NCBI RefSeq assembly: GCF_003584015.1
Contig: NZ_QXFM01000145.1
Location: 1-64,000 of the forward strand
Direction of reading: 5' to 3'
Length of the DNA: 64,000 nucleotides
Source: Aurantiacibacter xanthus
GTDB lineage: Bacteria > Pseudomonadota > Alphaproteobacteria > Sphingomonadales > Sphingomonadaceae
The notes below the pieces were generated by a model that did no database searches, was not told the origin of the DNA, and saw only the letters and a list, made by a program, of their open reading frames with translations. Shown here piece after piece: positions 43,510 through 52,333 of this stretch. The position numbers and the translations under genes were made by a program. The first letter of the stretch is position 1. Each line of letters opens with the position of its first letter.

Positions 43510-45894
43510 TCACAGTTCAAAATCGCCGAGATCGGGACCCTCGTGCGATGGCTGATCCTGTTCGGGAACGCCGTCTTCGAGCATGAGCTTGCGGGCCTCC
43601 GCCTCTAGCTGGCGTTGGGCTGTCCGATCGACGGCTTGCGGCTTATCCGAGGGCGGCTTGGCCCGCGGCAAGTCGCTTCGTTGTCCCTCCTTCGCGCTAT
43701 TCGACGGATCCTTCTCATCGGGATGATCGCCTTTTCGGAGCGTCGCATTCGTCGGCAGCAGCGGACGGGAATTGCGCGGCGTTGCCTTGCGCGCTTGGGG
43801 CGACGATTTTCGCGGATGACCGGACTTGCCTGAAGCCTTCTCAGTGTCGTCGGTAATGTCCTTCTCGGCCTTTTTGGCCGCCTGCTGGCGTGCCTGTTTG
43901 GCATCGGCCACGGCTGCCGGTTCGAGCGGAAGAGTACCTTGCTTTGGGACGAGAGGCTTGCCTGCCCCGTCATCGTTCGACGAGGGATGCTCGCTCTGGT
44001 CTGCTCGGGGATTGGCAGTTGCCTGGCCGCCCTCAGGTTTGCCTTCGACCTGCCGGATGGGCTCTCGATCCTTGGCCCGGCCGACGAAGACGTGCGCGAT
44101 TCTTTCCCGGTCTATTGGTTTCAGGCGAACCGGTGCCGCTGGAAAGCCGTCCGGGAATTTGATGAAGCCCGACAGGCGCGGCAGGTTCATCAACTGGTCG
44201 GGCAGCAGCAAAGGCTCGATATGCTTGCGCGGTGTCAGGCTGACGGCGTCGCGGGCATTGTTGTAGCCGTAGGTGTAGCCTTCTTCCATGTCGCGAACCT
44301 GGCGATGACCGATGAAGTCGGAACACCAGGTGGCCGTCTCGCGGTCTGCCGTACCGAGGATCAATTTGGTCCTGGCAAGCGATGCAAGCGTCATCGCCAT
44401 GTTCTCACCGTAGACCTCCTTGAGCTTGGCATAGGCATGGATGCCGGTGACGATTGCGCCGCCGAAATTGCGCGCCGTCTGCAGGCCTTTTTCGAGAGCG
44501 GGGAGCCGGTGAAGCGCACCCAGCTCGTCGATGAAGAACCAGCATTTGAGGTCCTTGGTGCGAGGCATCGTCATCAGCGTGTTCATCGCCGTATCGAGCC
44601 ACAGCGTGAGCAGCTGCGCGCACACGCTCATGTCGACGTAGCGCGCGGAGATGAAGACCATCGAGCCACTTCTTTTGGCGTTCGTGCCTTCGTCGTCATG
44701 GGCGCCCTCCTCGATCCAGTCGCGGACCGAAAAGCGGCGCCCGGAAGTGGGCAGGAGCTTCAGCGCCTTGGCGTTCACGTTGAACACTGCCCGGATCGAT
44801 TCCGCCATGCGCGCGGCTTCAGGAGCAGTCAGGGGATCAGCGATCGTGCCTCGCATCATTGCGTGGACCCGCGAGAGATCAGCGGTCATCAGTTCGCGGG
44901 CAAGCGCAGCATTGGTGCCCCGCCCTTCGGCCACCAGCTTGAGGCAGAACTCGACGAATAGGGCACGCGCCGCGATAACCCAGAACTGCGCCTCCCCGCC
45001 CCCATCATGGGGTACGAGGGCTTCCGCTGCCGCCCAGAATTCACCTTCGGTGCGGCATTCGTCGAAGAGGCTCCATTGCGGACAGCGCGCGTCGAGCGGG
45101 TTCAGAATGATGTCCCGGTCGGCCTGGTAGAAGTGTTCGATAAAAGCGCCGGTTAGGTCGAATACGACGCAGCGCTGTCCCTTGGCGCGGGCTTCGGCAA
45201 TCATGTCCGACATGGCGACTGTCTTGCCCATGCCGGTGGTCCCGATGAGCATGGCATGGCTCTGCTCGAGCCGCCAGGGATAGACAACCGTCGCAAGATG
45301 CGAGGGCCGGTATGGAAATGCCGCGGACAGTTCCTTGGGCGAACACAGATGCCATTTCCAACCCATGGCGCTCGAAAGCTCTCGGGCGCGCTCGCGCTGG
45401 TTGTGCCCGCGCAGCTCATCGACCAGTTCCGGTAGCGTAACGAGCATGGCCCCGCGTTCATGCTTTCGCTCTTTCGAGCGACTGCCGAAGCGCGCTGCGA
45501 ACCAGTAGAACAACACGAAGGCCGGCACGAGAAGCAAGGCCGAACGCACCAGAGCATCGCCCAGCAAGTCGAGCAGATGATCCCAGGCATTGATCACCGG
45601 CGGATAGGCATCGAGCATGATGATGGGGAGCTGGACGGTTCCTCCAAACCCCGTTTCGAGTGCGACCTGTTTGGCTGGATCGAACTCCATGAAGCCGTAG
45701 ATGGCAGCATAAATTCGCATCCAGACGAGGTAGGCTTCGTGATCGCTCAGCCCTGCCGAAATGGTCCACCAGCTAGTCCAGGAAATGCCGATGGCGGCGA
45801 TGATCAGCGGCCCCTTGAGACCTGCTGCAAACATGAAGCTGAAATGTCCGAGCAGCTGACTTCCGCGCGTGAAGTTGACGAGGTTACGCTTCAT
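43510..45894 (-). CDS. traD: Type IV coupling protein TraD
   Basis: The 794-aa product has two N-terminal membrane segments (near 24-45 and 112-133) and Walker A GTTGMGKT (218-225). VFDLTGAF and Walker B WFFIDELGALHRLPALEKGL follow. A charged low-complexity C-terminal tail (about 620-794, rich in Lys/Pro/Ser) ends acidic (DLGDFEL). This is the VirD4/TraD coupling ATPase linking relaxosome to the T4SS. GGGAGG lies before the ATG at 45894. The start overlaps the stop of the RHH gene by 11 bases. Confidence 0.95.
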   Translation of the reverse strand: MKRNLVNFTRGSQLLGHFSFMFAAGLKGPLIIAAIGISWTSWWTISAGLSDHEAYLVWMRIYAAIYGFMEFDPAKQVALETGFGGTVQLPIIMLDAYPPVINAWDHLLDLLGDALVRSALLLVPAFVLFYWFAARFGSRSKERKHERGAMLVTLPELVDELRGHNQRERARELSSAMGWKWHLCSPKELSAAFPYRPSHLATVVYPWRLEQSHAMLIGTTGMGKTVAMSDMIAEARAKGQRCVVFDLTGAFIEHFYQADRDIILNPLDARCPQWSLFDECRTEGEFWAAAEALVPHDGGGEAQFWVIAARALFVEFCLKLVAEGRGTNAALARELMTADLSRVHAMMRGTIADPLTAPEAARMAESIRAVFNVNAKALKLLPTSGRRFSVRDWIEEGAHDDEGTNAKRSGSMVFISARYVDMSVCAQLLTLWLDTAMNTLMTMPRTKDLKCWFFIDELGALHRLPALEKGLQTARNFGGAIVTGIHAYAKLKEVYGENMAMTLASLARTKLILGTADRETATWCSDFIGHRQVRDMEEGYTYGYNNARDAVSLTPRKHIEPLLLPDQLMNLPRLSGFIKFPDGFPAAPVRLKPIDRERIAHVFVGRAKDREPIRQVEGKPEGGQATANPRADQSEHPSSNDDGAGKPLVPKQGTLPLEPAAVADAKQARQQAAKKAEKDITDDTEKASGKSGHPRKSSPQARKATPRNSRPLLPTNATLRKGDHPDEKDPSNSAKEGQRSDLPRAKPPSDKPQAVDRTAQRQLEAEARKLMLEDGVPEQDQPSHEGPDLGDFEL

Positions 45895-46216
45895 CGGAAC
45901 CTCCCTCGCCGGCGTTTGCGGTAAGCCCCAGTTCCTTGCATTTGCGCGCGTAGGCTTGATGGGCTCGCTCACGCAGACTGTGATCGGCATGCCCGGCGAG
46001 AAGCGCATCGACGCCGACCATCACAAAGACGGATTGACGGCTGACGCGCTCCATCGTTGTCTCGAGCCTGGAGACAAGATCGTCGTCATCGCAGGCCCGC
46101 GACAGGAGCGATCTGATCCATTCGCTGACGCTGATATCCCGCCGCCTGGCGGCAGCGCGAACCCGCTCGGCGAGGTCGAGGGAAACATGAACTTGGAGCG
46201 ATTTTGGCCGTGTCAT
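45884..46216 (-). CDS. Ribbon-helix-helix relaxosome accessory protein
   Basis: The 110-aa product has an N-terminal RHH fold: SLQVHVSLDLAERVRAAARRRDISVSEWIRSLLSRA. A helical C-terminal part (residues 55-110) follows. It heads the traD-traI operon, so it is probably the TraY/MobC-like protein that binds oriT and may control its own promoter. AAGGAG lies eight bases before the ATG at 46216. An exact LexA box lies 71 bases upstream. Confidence 0.85.
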   Translation of the reverse strand: MTRPKSLQVHVSLDLAERVRAAARRRDISVSEWIRSLLSRACDDDDLVSRLETTMERVSRQSVFVMVGVDALLAGHADHSLRERAHQAYARKCKELGLTANAGEGGSDEA

Positions 46217-46650
46217 GCACGGACTCCTTGTGGTCAGGAGCCCGGAACGCACTGCGAAAGGCCTGGCTTGTCTAAATCAGAAATGAGAACATGTCAAGAA
46301 CATAGCGGAGCGCGGAATTGCGCCGTTTCGAGCCCCTGTTCATCCGAATATGATTGGCAGATGCAGGCCCATCCATTTCTGATTGAGAAGCTGCCATTTC
46401 GCAAAAATACTCTCAACTAACTGATATACCATGCTTTTTAACCCCATCCGAATGCGATTTGTCGCGTACGGTGTGCTCTTCCGTCCCCAGCTTAGAGGGT
46501 AGGTTCCAGTGTCATGACCAGCACGGGATCGGCGGTTTTGAAGTCCCAAAAGCAAGGGATGAATACCATGCCGCTCGATTGCCGATTGTGTTAAAGATCG
46601 ATCGAGTCCGCCAGCAGGAAGAATGGTATCGCGGGCATCCCACCAGGAGC
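46217..46650. promoter_or_regulatory. Control region ahead of the traD-traI operon, possible oriT
   Basis: A 434-base stretch without a gene. It carries the LexA box at 46287-46301 and AT-rich sequence near 46400-46445. It is the longest gap next to relaxase genes and is where I would expect oriT, but I could not identify a nic site by eye. Confidence 0.45.
46287..46301. promoter_or_regulatory. LexA (SOS) box, GAAC-N7-GAAC
   Basis: GAACATGTCAAGAAC is an exact match to the alphaproteobacterial LexA site. It is 71 bases upstream of the RHH gene that heads the traD-traI operon. Confidence 0.75.
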
Positions 46651-46851
46651 ATGGCTACGGCGGATGTAACACTGAGCGCGACGCCCAAAGGCAACGGATT
46701 CCAGGCAACCGTGACCTATTCGAGCGGCGTGTCGATCAGTTCGGCAGAAGCCTTTTCGACGAAGGCAGAAGCGATATCAGCAGCGGCCATGAAGGTACTC
46801 GACATGCCCGATCGGCTCGAGAAATTCGATGCGTCGGACGCCGAGGACTGA
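46651..46851 (+). CDS. Small uncharacterised protein
   Basis: The 66-aa product (MATADVTLSATPKGNGFQAT start) looks like a short beta-rich N-terminal half followed by a helix (TKAEAISAAAMKVLDMP). I do not recognise it. AGGAG lies only two bases ahead of this ATG, so an upstream non-ATG start in the same frame is possible. It converges on the gene at 46954, with a terminator-like hairpin between them. Confidence 0.55.
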   Translation: MATADVTLSATPKGNGFQATVTYSSGVSISSAEAFSTKAEAISAAAMKVLDMPDRLEKFDASDAED

Positions 46852-46914
46852 TGCTGCAGGGAATGCTCGCGCGATGCCTGCGGGAGCGACAATACGGGAC
46901 CCGAGCAAAAAGAT

Positions 46915-46942
46915 AGGAGGAAGCCCTGACGGACTTCCTCCT
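46915..46942. terminator. Intrinsic terminator between convergent small genes
   Basis: A perfect 9-bp stem AGGAGGAAG / CTTCCTCCT has a 10-base loop. On the minus strand it is followed by TATCTTTTTGC, so it ends transcription of the gene at 46954. It may also work for the plus-strand gene. Confidence 0.7.
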
Positions 46943-46953
46943 TGTGTGTGGCA

Positions 46954-47190
46954 TCAGAATTCATCGCTCAGCTTTCCAGGCACTGTGTCGATGACCCGGT
47001 CCAGCATGGCCTTGGGCAGTGCGCCGTAATCGCCCTCATCGACCGCGATGTAACCTGCCTCACCATCGGTCAGGACATATTGGGTGAAGTAGCTGTGAAG
47101 GGACCGGGCATGAGCCTTGTCGAGTGCGGCAACGAAGGCTGCCTGATCTGCCTGGAATAAACCCTGCGCGATATTCAGTGAAGCGTACAT
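46954..47190 (-). CDS. Uncharacterised 78-aa protein
   Basis: The product begins MYASLNIAQGLFQADQAAFVAAL and ends in VIDTVPGKLSDEF, a small acidic soluble protein. TCAGGAGGAAAG lies ahead of the ATG. The same TCAGGAG leader occurs before six other minus-strand genes between 48253 and 60428, so this gene belongs to that maintenance module. I do not recognise the family. Confidence 0.75.
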   Translation of the reverse strand: MYASLNIAQGLFQADQAAFVAALDKAHARSLHSYFTQYVLTDGEAGYIAVDEGDYGALPKAMLDRVIDTVPGKLSDEF

Positions 47191-47516
47191 GATCTTTCCT
47201 CCTGATGTTCGATGCGTCGCATCAGGAGCTGCGAGGATGTGGGCGACGGGCCGGGTCAGGGACCGCGCATAGCGCGGCCGCGAAGCGGCGATGGGGGAAA
47301 CGATTTTTGCCGGGCTTGCCCGGTAAAAATGGTGGGGCCCCGTCGTCCTTGACGCGGCCCCAAAGCCCGCATCACGCTTGGACTTTCTGCGAGAGAGACC
47401 TCTCCAACGTCAGCGTAAGAAGCACTGGCATCGCGGCAAAAACCGTTTTCCTACATGGCCCCATGCTGGCACTGTCGCGCGTGGAGGGGACCAACGGCCA
47501 GCGAAAGGACAATCTG
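47191..47516. promoter_or_regulatory. Gap with palindrome and shared TTTTCCTACAT promoter motif
   Basis: A 326-base stretch without a gene. It contains the near-perfect palindrome at 47304-47329 and the motif TTTTCCTACAT at 47446-47456, 61-71 bases ahead of the ATG at 47517. The motif also occurs at three other promoters of the element. Confidence 0.5.
47304..47329. repeat. Inverted repeat TTTTTGCCGGGC / GCCCGGTAAAAA
   Basis: Eleven of twelve paired positions match around a two-base TT loop. The A and T flanks pair with each other and so extend the stem, and no free T tract follows. A protein-binding palindrome is as likely as a terminator. Confidence 0.55.
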
Positions 47517-47747
47517 ATGGCCAGGTCCAAACCGAGCGCGCGTAATGCGCTCAAAAAGCTGCGCGAGCAGCGCGAAGAACTCGATGCACAGGAGACCAGG
47601 CTGCGCGAGGAAGCGGCAGGCGAACTGGGCAAGGTTCTTCTTGAATGCGGAGCCGAGACTATCGAACCTGCGCAATTGAAGCAGCTCATCCGCGCATCGC
47701 TCACCATCGGAATCGACGATGCTCTCAAAAGGCTCTCCCCCGCCTGA
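47517..47747 (+). CDS. Small coiled-coil protein (DUF6437/TraD-accessory-like)
   Basis: The 76-aa product has a basic N terminus, a coiled coil (NALKKLREQREELDAQETRLREEAA) and a C-terminal ECGAETIEPAQLKQLIRASLTIG. This matches small proteins of sphingomonad and rhizobial mobile elements that are annotated DUF6437 or conjugal transfer TraC/TraD-like; the family name is from memory. AAGGA precedes the ATG. The promoter carries the TTTTCCTACAT motif. A role at the relaxosome is possible but unproven. Confidence 0.75.
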   Translation: MARSKPSARNALKKLREQREELDAQETRLREEAAGELGKVLLECGAETIEPAQLKQLIRASLTIGIDDALKRLSPA

Positions 47748-47809
47748 TGCTTCAACCGCGGCGGGGTGTGGGCTCGATGCTCCGCCTCGCCGTTCACGCC
47801 TGCGAGCAG

Positions 47810-47845
47810 AAAAAAGGCCCCGATGGCGCGAACCATCGGAGCCTT
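47810..47845 (-). terminator. Intrinsic terminator of ssb
   Basis: On the minus strand AAGGCTCCGATGG pairs with CCATCGGGGCC around a six-base loop (TTCGCG) and ends in TTTTTT. It lies 19 bases beyond the ssb stop codon. Confidence 0.85.
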
Positions 47846-47863
47846 GTCGTTTGCGGGAGGAAC

Positions 47864-48253
47864 TCAGTCCTCATCGATGTCGGGCGCACCTTCATTGTTC
47901 GACGCCCGGCCCTTGGTGAGGAAGTCCACCTTGTCGGCGATGATCTCGCAGCCGTAGCGCTTGGTGCCGTCCTGGTCTTCCCACTGCGTATAGTGGATGC
48001 GCCCCTCGACCGTCACGAGCTGGCCCTTGGTGCAGTACTTGGCGACGTTCTGGCCGAGACCGTTGAAGCAGGTCACGCGGTGGAATTCGCTGTCCTTGGC
48101 GGTGTAGCCGTTTTCGTCCTTGTAGGTCTTGCCGTCCTTGCGGGCGGGACGGTCGGTGACGACCGAGATCGAGGTGATGTTGGTGCCGCCCTGGGTCGTG
48201 CGGGTTTCGGGGTCGCGAGCGATGCGGCCAACGAGGATAACGAGATTGGTCAT
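47864..48253 (-). CDS. ssb: Single-stranded DNA-binding protein
   Basis: The 129-aa product begins MTNLVILVGRIARDPETRTT and has an OB fold with EFHRVTCFNGLGQNVAKYCTKGQLVTVEGRIHYTQWEDQDGTKRYGCEIIADKVDFL. It ends acidic (DIDED), where SSB tails recruit partner proteins, although the usual phenylalanine tip is absent. Conjugative elements carry ssb for establishment of the entering strand. TCAGGAG lies before the ATG. A CTTCCTAG motif lies about 50 bases upstream. Confidence 0.95.
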   Translation of the reverse strand: MTNLVILVGRIARDPETRTTQGGTNITSISVVTDRPARKDGKTYKDENGYTAKDSEFHRVTCFNGLGQNVAKYCTKGQLVTVEGRIHYTQWEDQDGTKRYGCEIIADKVDFLTKGRASNNEGAPDIDED

Positions 48254-48553
48254 GGTCTTTCTCCTGATCGAGCATTCCGGGTCCATCCCGGCTGCAAACC
48301 CGACTAGGAAGCGGCCACGGCGAAGCGCACCGAAGGGAAACCTCGATCTGGTTCGGGTGGTGCGGGCAGCCGGGCGCAGCCCGGCAACTCGGCCGGACCT
48401 GATCGGGGTTGCGCGTCTCGACGGGGATGCTTCAGGAAAGGTTTGCTTACAGGCCGGGTTGGTCCCGACTGCCTTGCAACAGGCCAAGCCATGACTTTTC
48501 GTATTATCGGGATGCGACGCACCCCCTGACCTCGCCTACCTTCTAAGGCGACA
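48254..48553. other. Gap upstream of ssb
   Basis: About 300 bases without a gene. On the minus strand CTTCCTAGTCGGG at 48302-48314 resembles TTTCCTAGACGG of the S24 promoter and lies about 50-60 bases ahead of ssb. I see nothing else definite. Confidence 0.45.
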
Positions 48554-48982
48554 TCATATCTCGACTACGGACGCTCCTCCCGAAGCGGACGAAAGACCCC
48601 CTGAAAACGCACCGCCAGCAGCAGTCTCAACAGTGCCAAGCGGTATAGGCTCGTCTAGACGGTGCCCCCGCAACATCCAGTCTTGGGGTGTGATGAGGCG
48701 CCCCCAATCCGCAAAGGAAGGAATCGTACCCAAGTCCTCGCGGACGTGCTGCTCGCCTTCAAGGCGAACAGGCACGACACGGTTGTCGGCGTTGACGATG
48801 GTAGGCCCGAACAGCGTTTCGAGCGTGAAAATGCCTTCGGCATGGTGCCGAAGGGCGCGGTGCCGCGGATCAGCAAAGATCGCCTTCGACTGGTCAAACC
48901 ATTGGTGGAGCGGCAGGTAATCTTCCACCACCCCTCCCCATTTCCGGACTGACGATAGGGCGTGATAGTAGCAATGAGCCAT
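48554..48982 (-). CDS. DUF6915-like protein
   Basis: The 142-aa product begins MAHCYYHALSSVRKWGG. It has LPLHQWFDQSKAIFADPRHRALRHHAEGIFTLETLFG, the histidine-rich pattern I recall for DUF6915, found on sphingomonad mobile elements. The clustered histidines and acids may bind a metal. The C-terminal 40 residues are glycine- and serine-rich. GAGAGG precedes the ATG. It lies ten bases after the DUF6878-like gene on the same strand. Confidence 0.75.
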   Translation of the reverse strand: MAHCYYHALSSVRKWGGVVEDYLPLHQWFDQSKAIFADPRHRALRHHAEGIFTLETLFGPTIVNADNRVVPVRLEGEQHVREDLGTIPSFADWGRLITPQDWMLRGHRLDEPIPLGTVETAAGGAFSGGLSSASGGASVVEI

Positions 48983-48992
48983 CGCACCTCTC

Positions 48993-49430
48993 CTAGAGAT
49001 CAGTCGAATGGTCGTCGGTCGCCGTGTAACGCAGCTGGCAGTCCAGAACGAAACTCGGCGTAGCCACGTCGATGAGCAGTTCGCCGCAAGCACCATCATT
49101 GATTTCCCATCCGGGATGATGGCGTTCGAGAGCAAGGTAAGTCAGTTGCTCGAGGGCGGAATTGAGGCTCTGGTCGTCGCCTTCTCCAGCACAGTCGATC
49201 GTAACTTCGGGACACGGAACACTCGCCCCGACGGCGTCAGAGAAGACGCATTCTTCGACCGCACCGCTGTCGCCGCACCCATCGAAGCGGATTTCTACGC
49301 GGGCAATTTCGGCATTGAGCAGCGGGTCAATGATAGCTGCCTTGAGCCGTTGGATTTCACTTTGTGCCTGCGCCGCGCGTTCGGCCTGGCGGACAGCAAA
49401 GTCCGCCATAATTGCCTGAAAATCAGTCAT
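48993..49430 (-). CDS. DUF6878-like protein
   Basis: The 145-aa product has a helical N terminus (AERAAQAQSEIQRLKAAII). A core follows with IRFDGCGDSGAVEECVFSD and LALERHHPGWEINDGACGEL, which fits DUF6878 as I know it. Function is unknown. TCAGGAGATATCTC precedes the ATG at 49430. It is cotranscribed with the DUF6915-like gene. Confidence 0.78.
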   Translation of the reverse strand: MTDFQAIMADFAVRQAERAAQAQSEIQRLKAAIIDPLLNAEIARVEIRFDGCGDSGAVEECVFSDAVGASVPCPEVTIDCAGEGDDQSLNSALEQLTYLALERHHPGWEINDGACGELLIDVATPSFVLDCQLRYTATDDHSTDL

Positions 49431-49509
49431 GAGATATCTCCTGATATGTGCGGGCAAGCACCAATCGTCTTGCCCACGATAACAGGCGATCTCTTTCCTC
49501 TGACGGGCT

Positions 49510-49534
49510 GCGCCAGCGCCGATAGCGCTGGCGC
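49510..49534. repeat. Perfect 10-bp hairpin between DUF genes
   Basis: GCGCCAGCGC and GCGCTGGCGC form a perfect 10-bp stem with a five-base loop. No T tract follows, so processing, attenuation or a leader structure is as likely as termination. Confidence 0.6.
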
Positions 49535-49547
49535 GATGCCCGACGCA

Positions 49548-50501
49548 TCAGTCGGTATCCTGCGCCGCGCGCTTGGGGGAAGTGCCCAGCGGACCACGGC
49601 GATCTACAATCGTGATCCGACGGGATTTGGCTTCGATGACGAGGCGCTCCAGGACTCCGTTTCCGGGAAAGGCGACGACATAACGGGGGTCGAGCGAGAG
49701 CATACGCTCGTTGCGCTTGAAGCCTGCGCGTGCCCCCAGGCGCATGTCGAGGGAGAAGCTGATTTGCGGGATGTTGCGTCGTTCCGCCCATGAGGATGCC
49801 AGACGGTCAACACCCTTGGTATCACCGCCATGGACAAGAACCATGTCAGGAACCCGGTCGTGGACCTTGTCCAGAGTAGCCCAGACATTGTTGGCAAAGG
49901 TGAGAGCGTCCTGCTCGTTTGGATGGCGTGTGCGGCCACCGGCAAATATCACCGGCGTACCTTCTGGCATGGCGGCGCGGCGCTTGGCTTCGGACCGGGC
50001 TCGGACGAACTCGCGGCCCTCCACAAGCGCGGAAGTCAGCATGGCGCTGTGATTGAAGCGCGAACTCGACACGGGCTTCCACGAGGAGCCGAATTCGTTG
50101 AGATAGAGGGCAGCGGCCACTTCGCGCATCTCTTCGAGAGCGATCATGGCCCCTTCGGCACACTGCGCACGCTCAACCTGGGTCTCGAGTTCATGGGTGT
50201 GAATTTCGGACCCATCTGCAGTGGCGACGAGCGCTCGGACTTCGTCGGTTGCGCGGTCGACGGCGGTCGATTTGCGGGTCGCGGAACGGTGGAAGATGTT
50301 GACGAACGCCCAGCCGAGGTCCTCGGCATCGGCCTCCAGCGCAGTCCCCGTGACCATTGCAAAGAGATCGGACCAGACCGCTTCGAGAGTCTGAACGACC
50401 GCCTCGTGGACCGGAAAGTCATTGGTGGAAACCGGGGCAGGACCAATCGAAAAACCGGAAAGATCGAGGCCGGCAAGTTGGTCAGAAAATGATGAGTGCA
50501 T
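49548..50501 (-). CDS. DUF2493 (SLOG-like) domain protein
   Basis: The 317-aa product has an N-terminal helical region and a C-terminal DUF2493 domain: VIFAGGRTRHPNEQDALT, then DMVLVHGGDTKGVDRLASSWAERR, and YVVAFPGNGVLERLV. The glycine-rich loops are those of the SLOG nucleotide-binding fold. Such genes are frequent on conjugative elements, but no function is proven. TCAGGAGG precedes the ATG at 50501. Confidence 0.88.
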   Translation of the reverse strand: MHSSFSDQLAGLDLSGFSIGPAPVSTNDFPVHEAVVQTLEAVWSDLFAMVTGTALEADAEDLGWAFVNIFHRSATRKSTAVDRATDEVRALVATADGSEIHTHELETQVERAQCAEGAMIALEEMREVAAALYLNEFGSSWKPVSSSRFNHSAMLTSALVEGREFVRARSEAKRRAAMPEGTPVIFAGGRTRHPNEQDALTFANNVWATLDKVHDRVPDMVLVHGGDTKGVDRLASSWAERRNIPQISFSLDMRLGARAGFKRNERMLSLDPRYVVAFPGNGVLERLVIEAKSRRITIVDRRGPLGTSPKRAAQDTD

Positions 50502-50802
50502 GGGTATTGTCCTCCTGACTGGCGTGAGGCTGACGCACCCGCTCATGGCTGCGCCAGCGAGAGCCCGTCAGGGCCAGCTTGAGGCAGTCTCCGCACCCGA
50601 CAGGGGAAACCCGCTTGGGCAGGCTGGCGCGGGCAGGCCAACGGCCCACAGGGCCGGGCCAACTCGGGCCTGCGCAAGCCGGGTTGCGGAAGACTGGCGG
50701 CTGGCCCAGGGCCTCTCTCGTATGGCTTCAGACCATGAGCGCACATGCAGGCTTCGTCAGGCAGGACAGGTACATGTATACGCTCACGGGTGAGCGGCGC
50801 AT
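50502..50802. other. Gap upstream of the DUF2493 gene
   Basis: About 300 bases without a convincing gene. A short inverted repeat CGCTCA-CGGG-TGAGCG lies at 50781-50796, just beyond the stop codon of the gene at 50803, and may help end that transcript. Confidence 0.45.
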
Positions 50803-51225
50803 TCAGGCCACCCGTTTTGCGTAGACGCCTTCACCGTTCGACATGTGACCGAGGCAGACGTAGTCGCCGAATAAGGCTTCGAAGCGTGAGGCGATCTGGG
50901 ACAGCCAGCGTTGTGCTCTGGGCGATCTGGCCGTGCGCCAATCGGCATCCCAATAGGCGCCATCGTCACGCTCGACGATCCATACCGCAACCAGGCCGGC
51001 GTAAACCGACACGCCGAAATCCGCATAGGCATTGCGCATGAGGATGCGGTCTTCGCGGCCTCGCCAACCGTCGTGCGCGATCAGAGAAGGGAATGCCTGC
51101 CCTGCGCGCTCACGCAGATCCTCGCGGAGCCACTCATATTCGAAGTCCCAGTCGTCGTCGTTTTCGACTTCGAGCACCGTGAAGGCCACGATGGCCCCGC
51201 TGGGGTAACTGACCGATCGGCCCAT
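50803..51225 (-). CDS. Uncharacterised 140-aa protein
   Basis: The product begins MGRSVSYPSGAIVAF, is rich in Trp, Asp and Tyr (ENDDDWDFEYEWL) and ends in LGHMSNGEGVYAKRVA. AAGGAGGGTATC precedes the ATG at 51225. It starts 12 bases after ardC on the same strand. I associate this type with sphingomonad mobile elements but do not know its role. The acidic, aromatic N-terminal part could mimic DNA, as antirestriction proteins do; that is speculation. Confidence 0.75.
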   Translation of the reverse strand: MGRSVSYPSGAIVAFTVLEVENDDDWDFEYEWLREDLRERAGQAFPSLIAHDGWRGREDRILMRNAYADFGVSVYAGLVAVWIVERDDGAYWDADWRTARSPRAQRWLSQIASRFEALFGDYVCLGHMSNGEGVYAKRVA

Positions 51226-51236
51226 GATACCCTCCT

Positions 51237-52178
51237 TCAAGCGGCCAACGCAGCGTCGGCGGACGCTTCGTCGGGATCATCGGCAGATATCCGTGCTCCG
51301 AGTCTGAGCAGAAGGCTTGATGCTTCCTCCGCCTTTGCGGCAGCGGTGAGAATGGCACGGTCATCCTGCTTCAGGAGCTTGAGCCAGTGCTCGATATAGC
51401 TCGCATGGCTATCGAGGTGGGTGACTGGCAGACCGAGTTCAGCGCCAAGCATAGCGCTCGAAAGTTCGGCAATGAGTTCCTCGGCAGCGTAAGTTGCAGA
51501 ACCAAATCGATTCTTGAGATTGCGGTCGAGGCGACTGGCATGACCGGTCCAATGCGACAGCTCGTGCGCGAGCGTCGCGTAATAGTGGTCGAAGCCCGAG
51601 AAGAGATGCGCGGGCGGCATTGTCACCCGGTCAGCTACCGGCTCATAATAGGCTTCGTCGCCCTGATGACGTAGGACGGCCGGAATACGGGCAAAGAATG
51701 AGTCGAGTTCAGCCTGACGGCCCTCGGGCTCCACCACCTCAAGCGTCGCGGCGGGATGGAAACGCTCCGGCAGACCTTCGACCTGATCAGCATTGAAAAC
51801 CGGATAGGCCTTCAACACACGACGACTTTCGTCGGTTTTTTCGCCGGTGTCGGGGGCTTCGACTTCCTTGGTGTAGCTCTTGTAGAAGATGGCGATGGTG
51901 GATTTTTCACCCTTGCGCACCTGTGCGCCCAGTTCATTGGCCTGATTGTAGGTCATCCAGAACGGCGAGGCGTAACCGCACATGTCGGCAACCATCCAGA
52001 GCCAGAATACATTCATGCCGCGATAAGGGATGCCGCACGCCCGCAATGGGCGCGAGACTGGCACACCGCGCCATGGCTTGATCCACGGCTTCGTGCCGGA
52101 CTCGAGGCGGGCGATGATTTCCTGGGTGATACGGGTAGCAGGCGACATTCCGCCGCTTTGTCCCTTCCGATAGGCCAT
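51237..52178 (-). CDS. ardC: ArdC-like antirestriction protein
   Basis: The 313-aa product has an N-terminal ssDNA-binding (DUF1738) domain: ARLESGTKPWIKPWRG, PYRGMNVFWLW, FWMTYNQANELGAQVRKGEKSTI. A C-terminal metallopeptidase-like domain follows, with HELSHWTGH (HExxH) and EELIAELSSAMLG. ArdC proteins bind the entering single strand and protect it from restriction. Note that the same element also carries a type III system of its own. TTCAGGAGATAC precedes the ATG. Confidence 0.94.
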   Translation of the reverse strand: MAYRKGQSGGMSPATRITQEIIARLESGTKPWIKPWRGVPVSRPLRACGIPYRGMNVFWLWMVADMCGYASPFWMTYNQANELGAQVRKGEKSTIAIFYKSYTKEVEAPDTGEKTDESRRVLKAYPVFNADQVEGLPERFHPAATLEVVEPEGRQAELDSFFARIPAVLRHQGDEAYYEPVADRVTMPPAHLFSGFDHYYATLAHELSHWTGHASRLDRNLKNRFGSATYAAEELIAELSSAMLGAELGLPVTHLDSHASYIEHWLKLLKQDDRAILTAAAKAEEASSLLLRLGARISADDPDEASADAALAA

Positions 52179-52263
52179 GTTGTATCTCCTGAAATGGCCT
52201 GACGACAGTTCCGTCGGTCAGTGCCGGAGATCCCGGAGCCCCCTCCGCTCTCTTTCCATGAAG

Positions 52264-52299
52264 GAAGCGGCCCCCCGGCATGTGCCGGAGGACCGCTTC
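52264..52299. repeat. Compound hairpin between ardC and the ParB-like gene
   Basis: GAAGCGG pairs with CCGCTTC outside, and CCGGCA pairs with TGCCGG inside, giving a long interrupted stem with a two-base loop. It lies in the 155-base gap of two minus-strand genes. No T tract follows. Confidence 0.6.
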
Positions 52300-52333
52300 A
52301 CGGTGGCGAGCAGCCGTTCCTGTCAGGAGGAGG

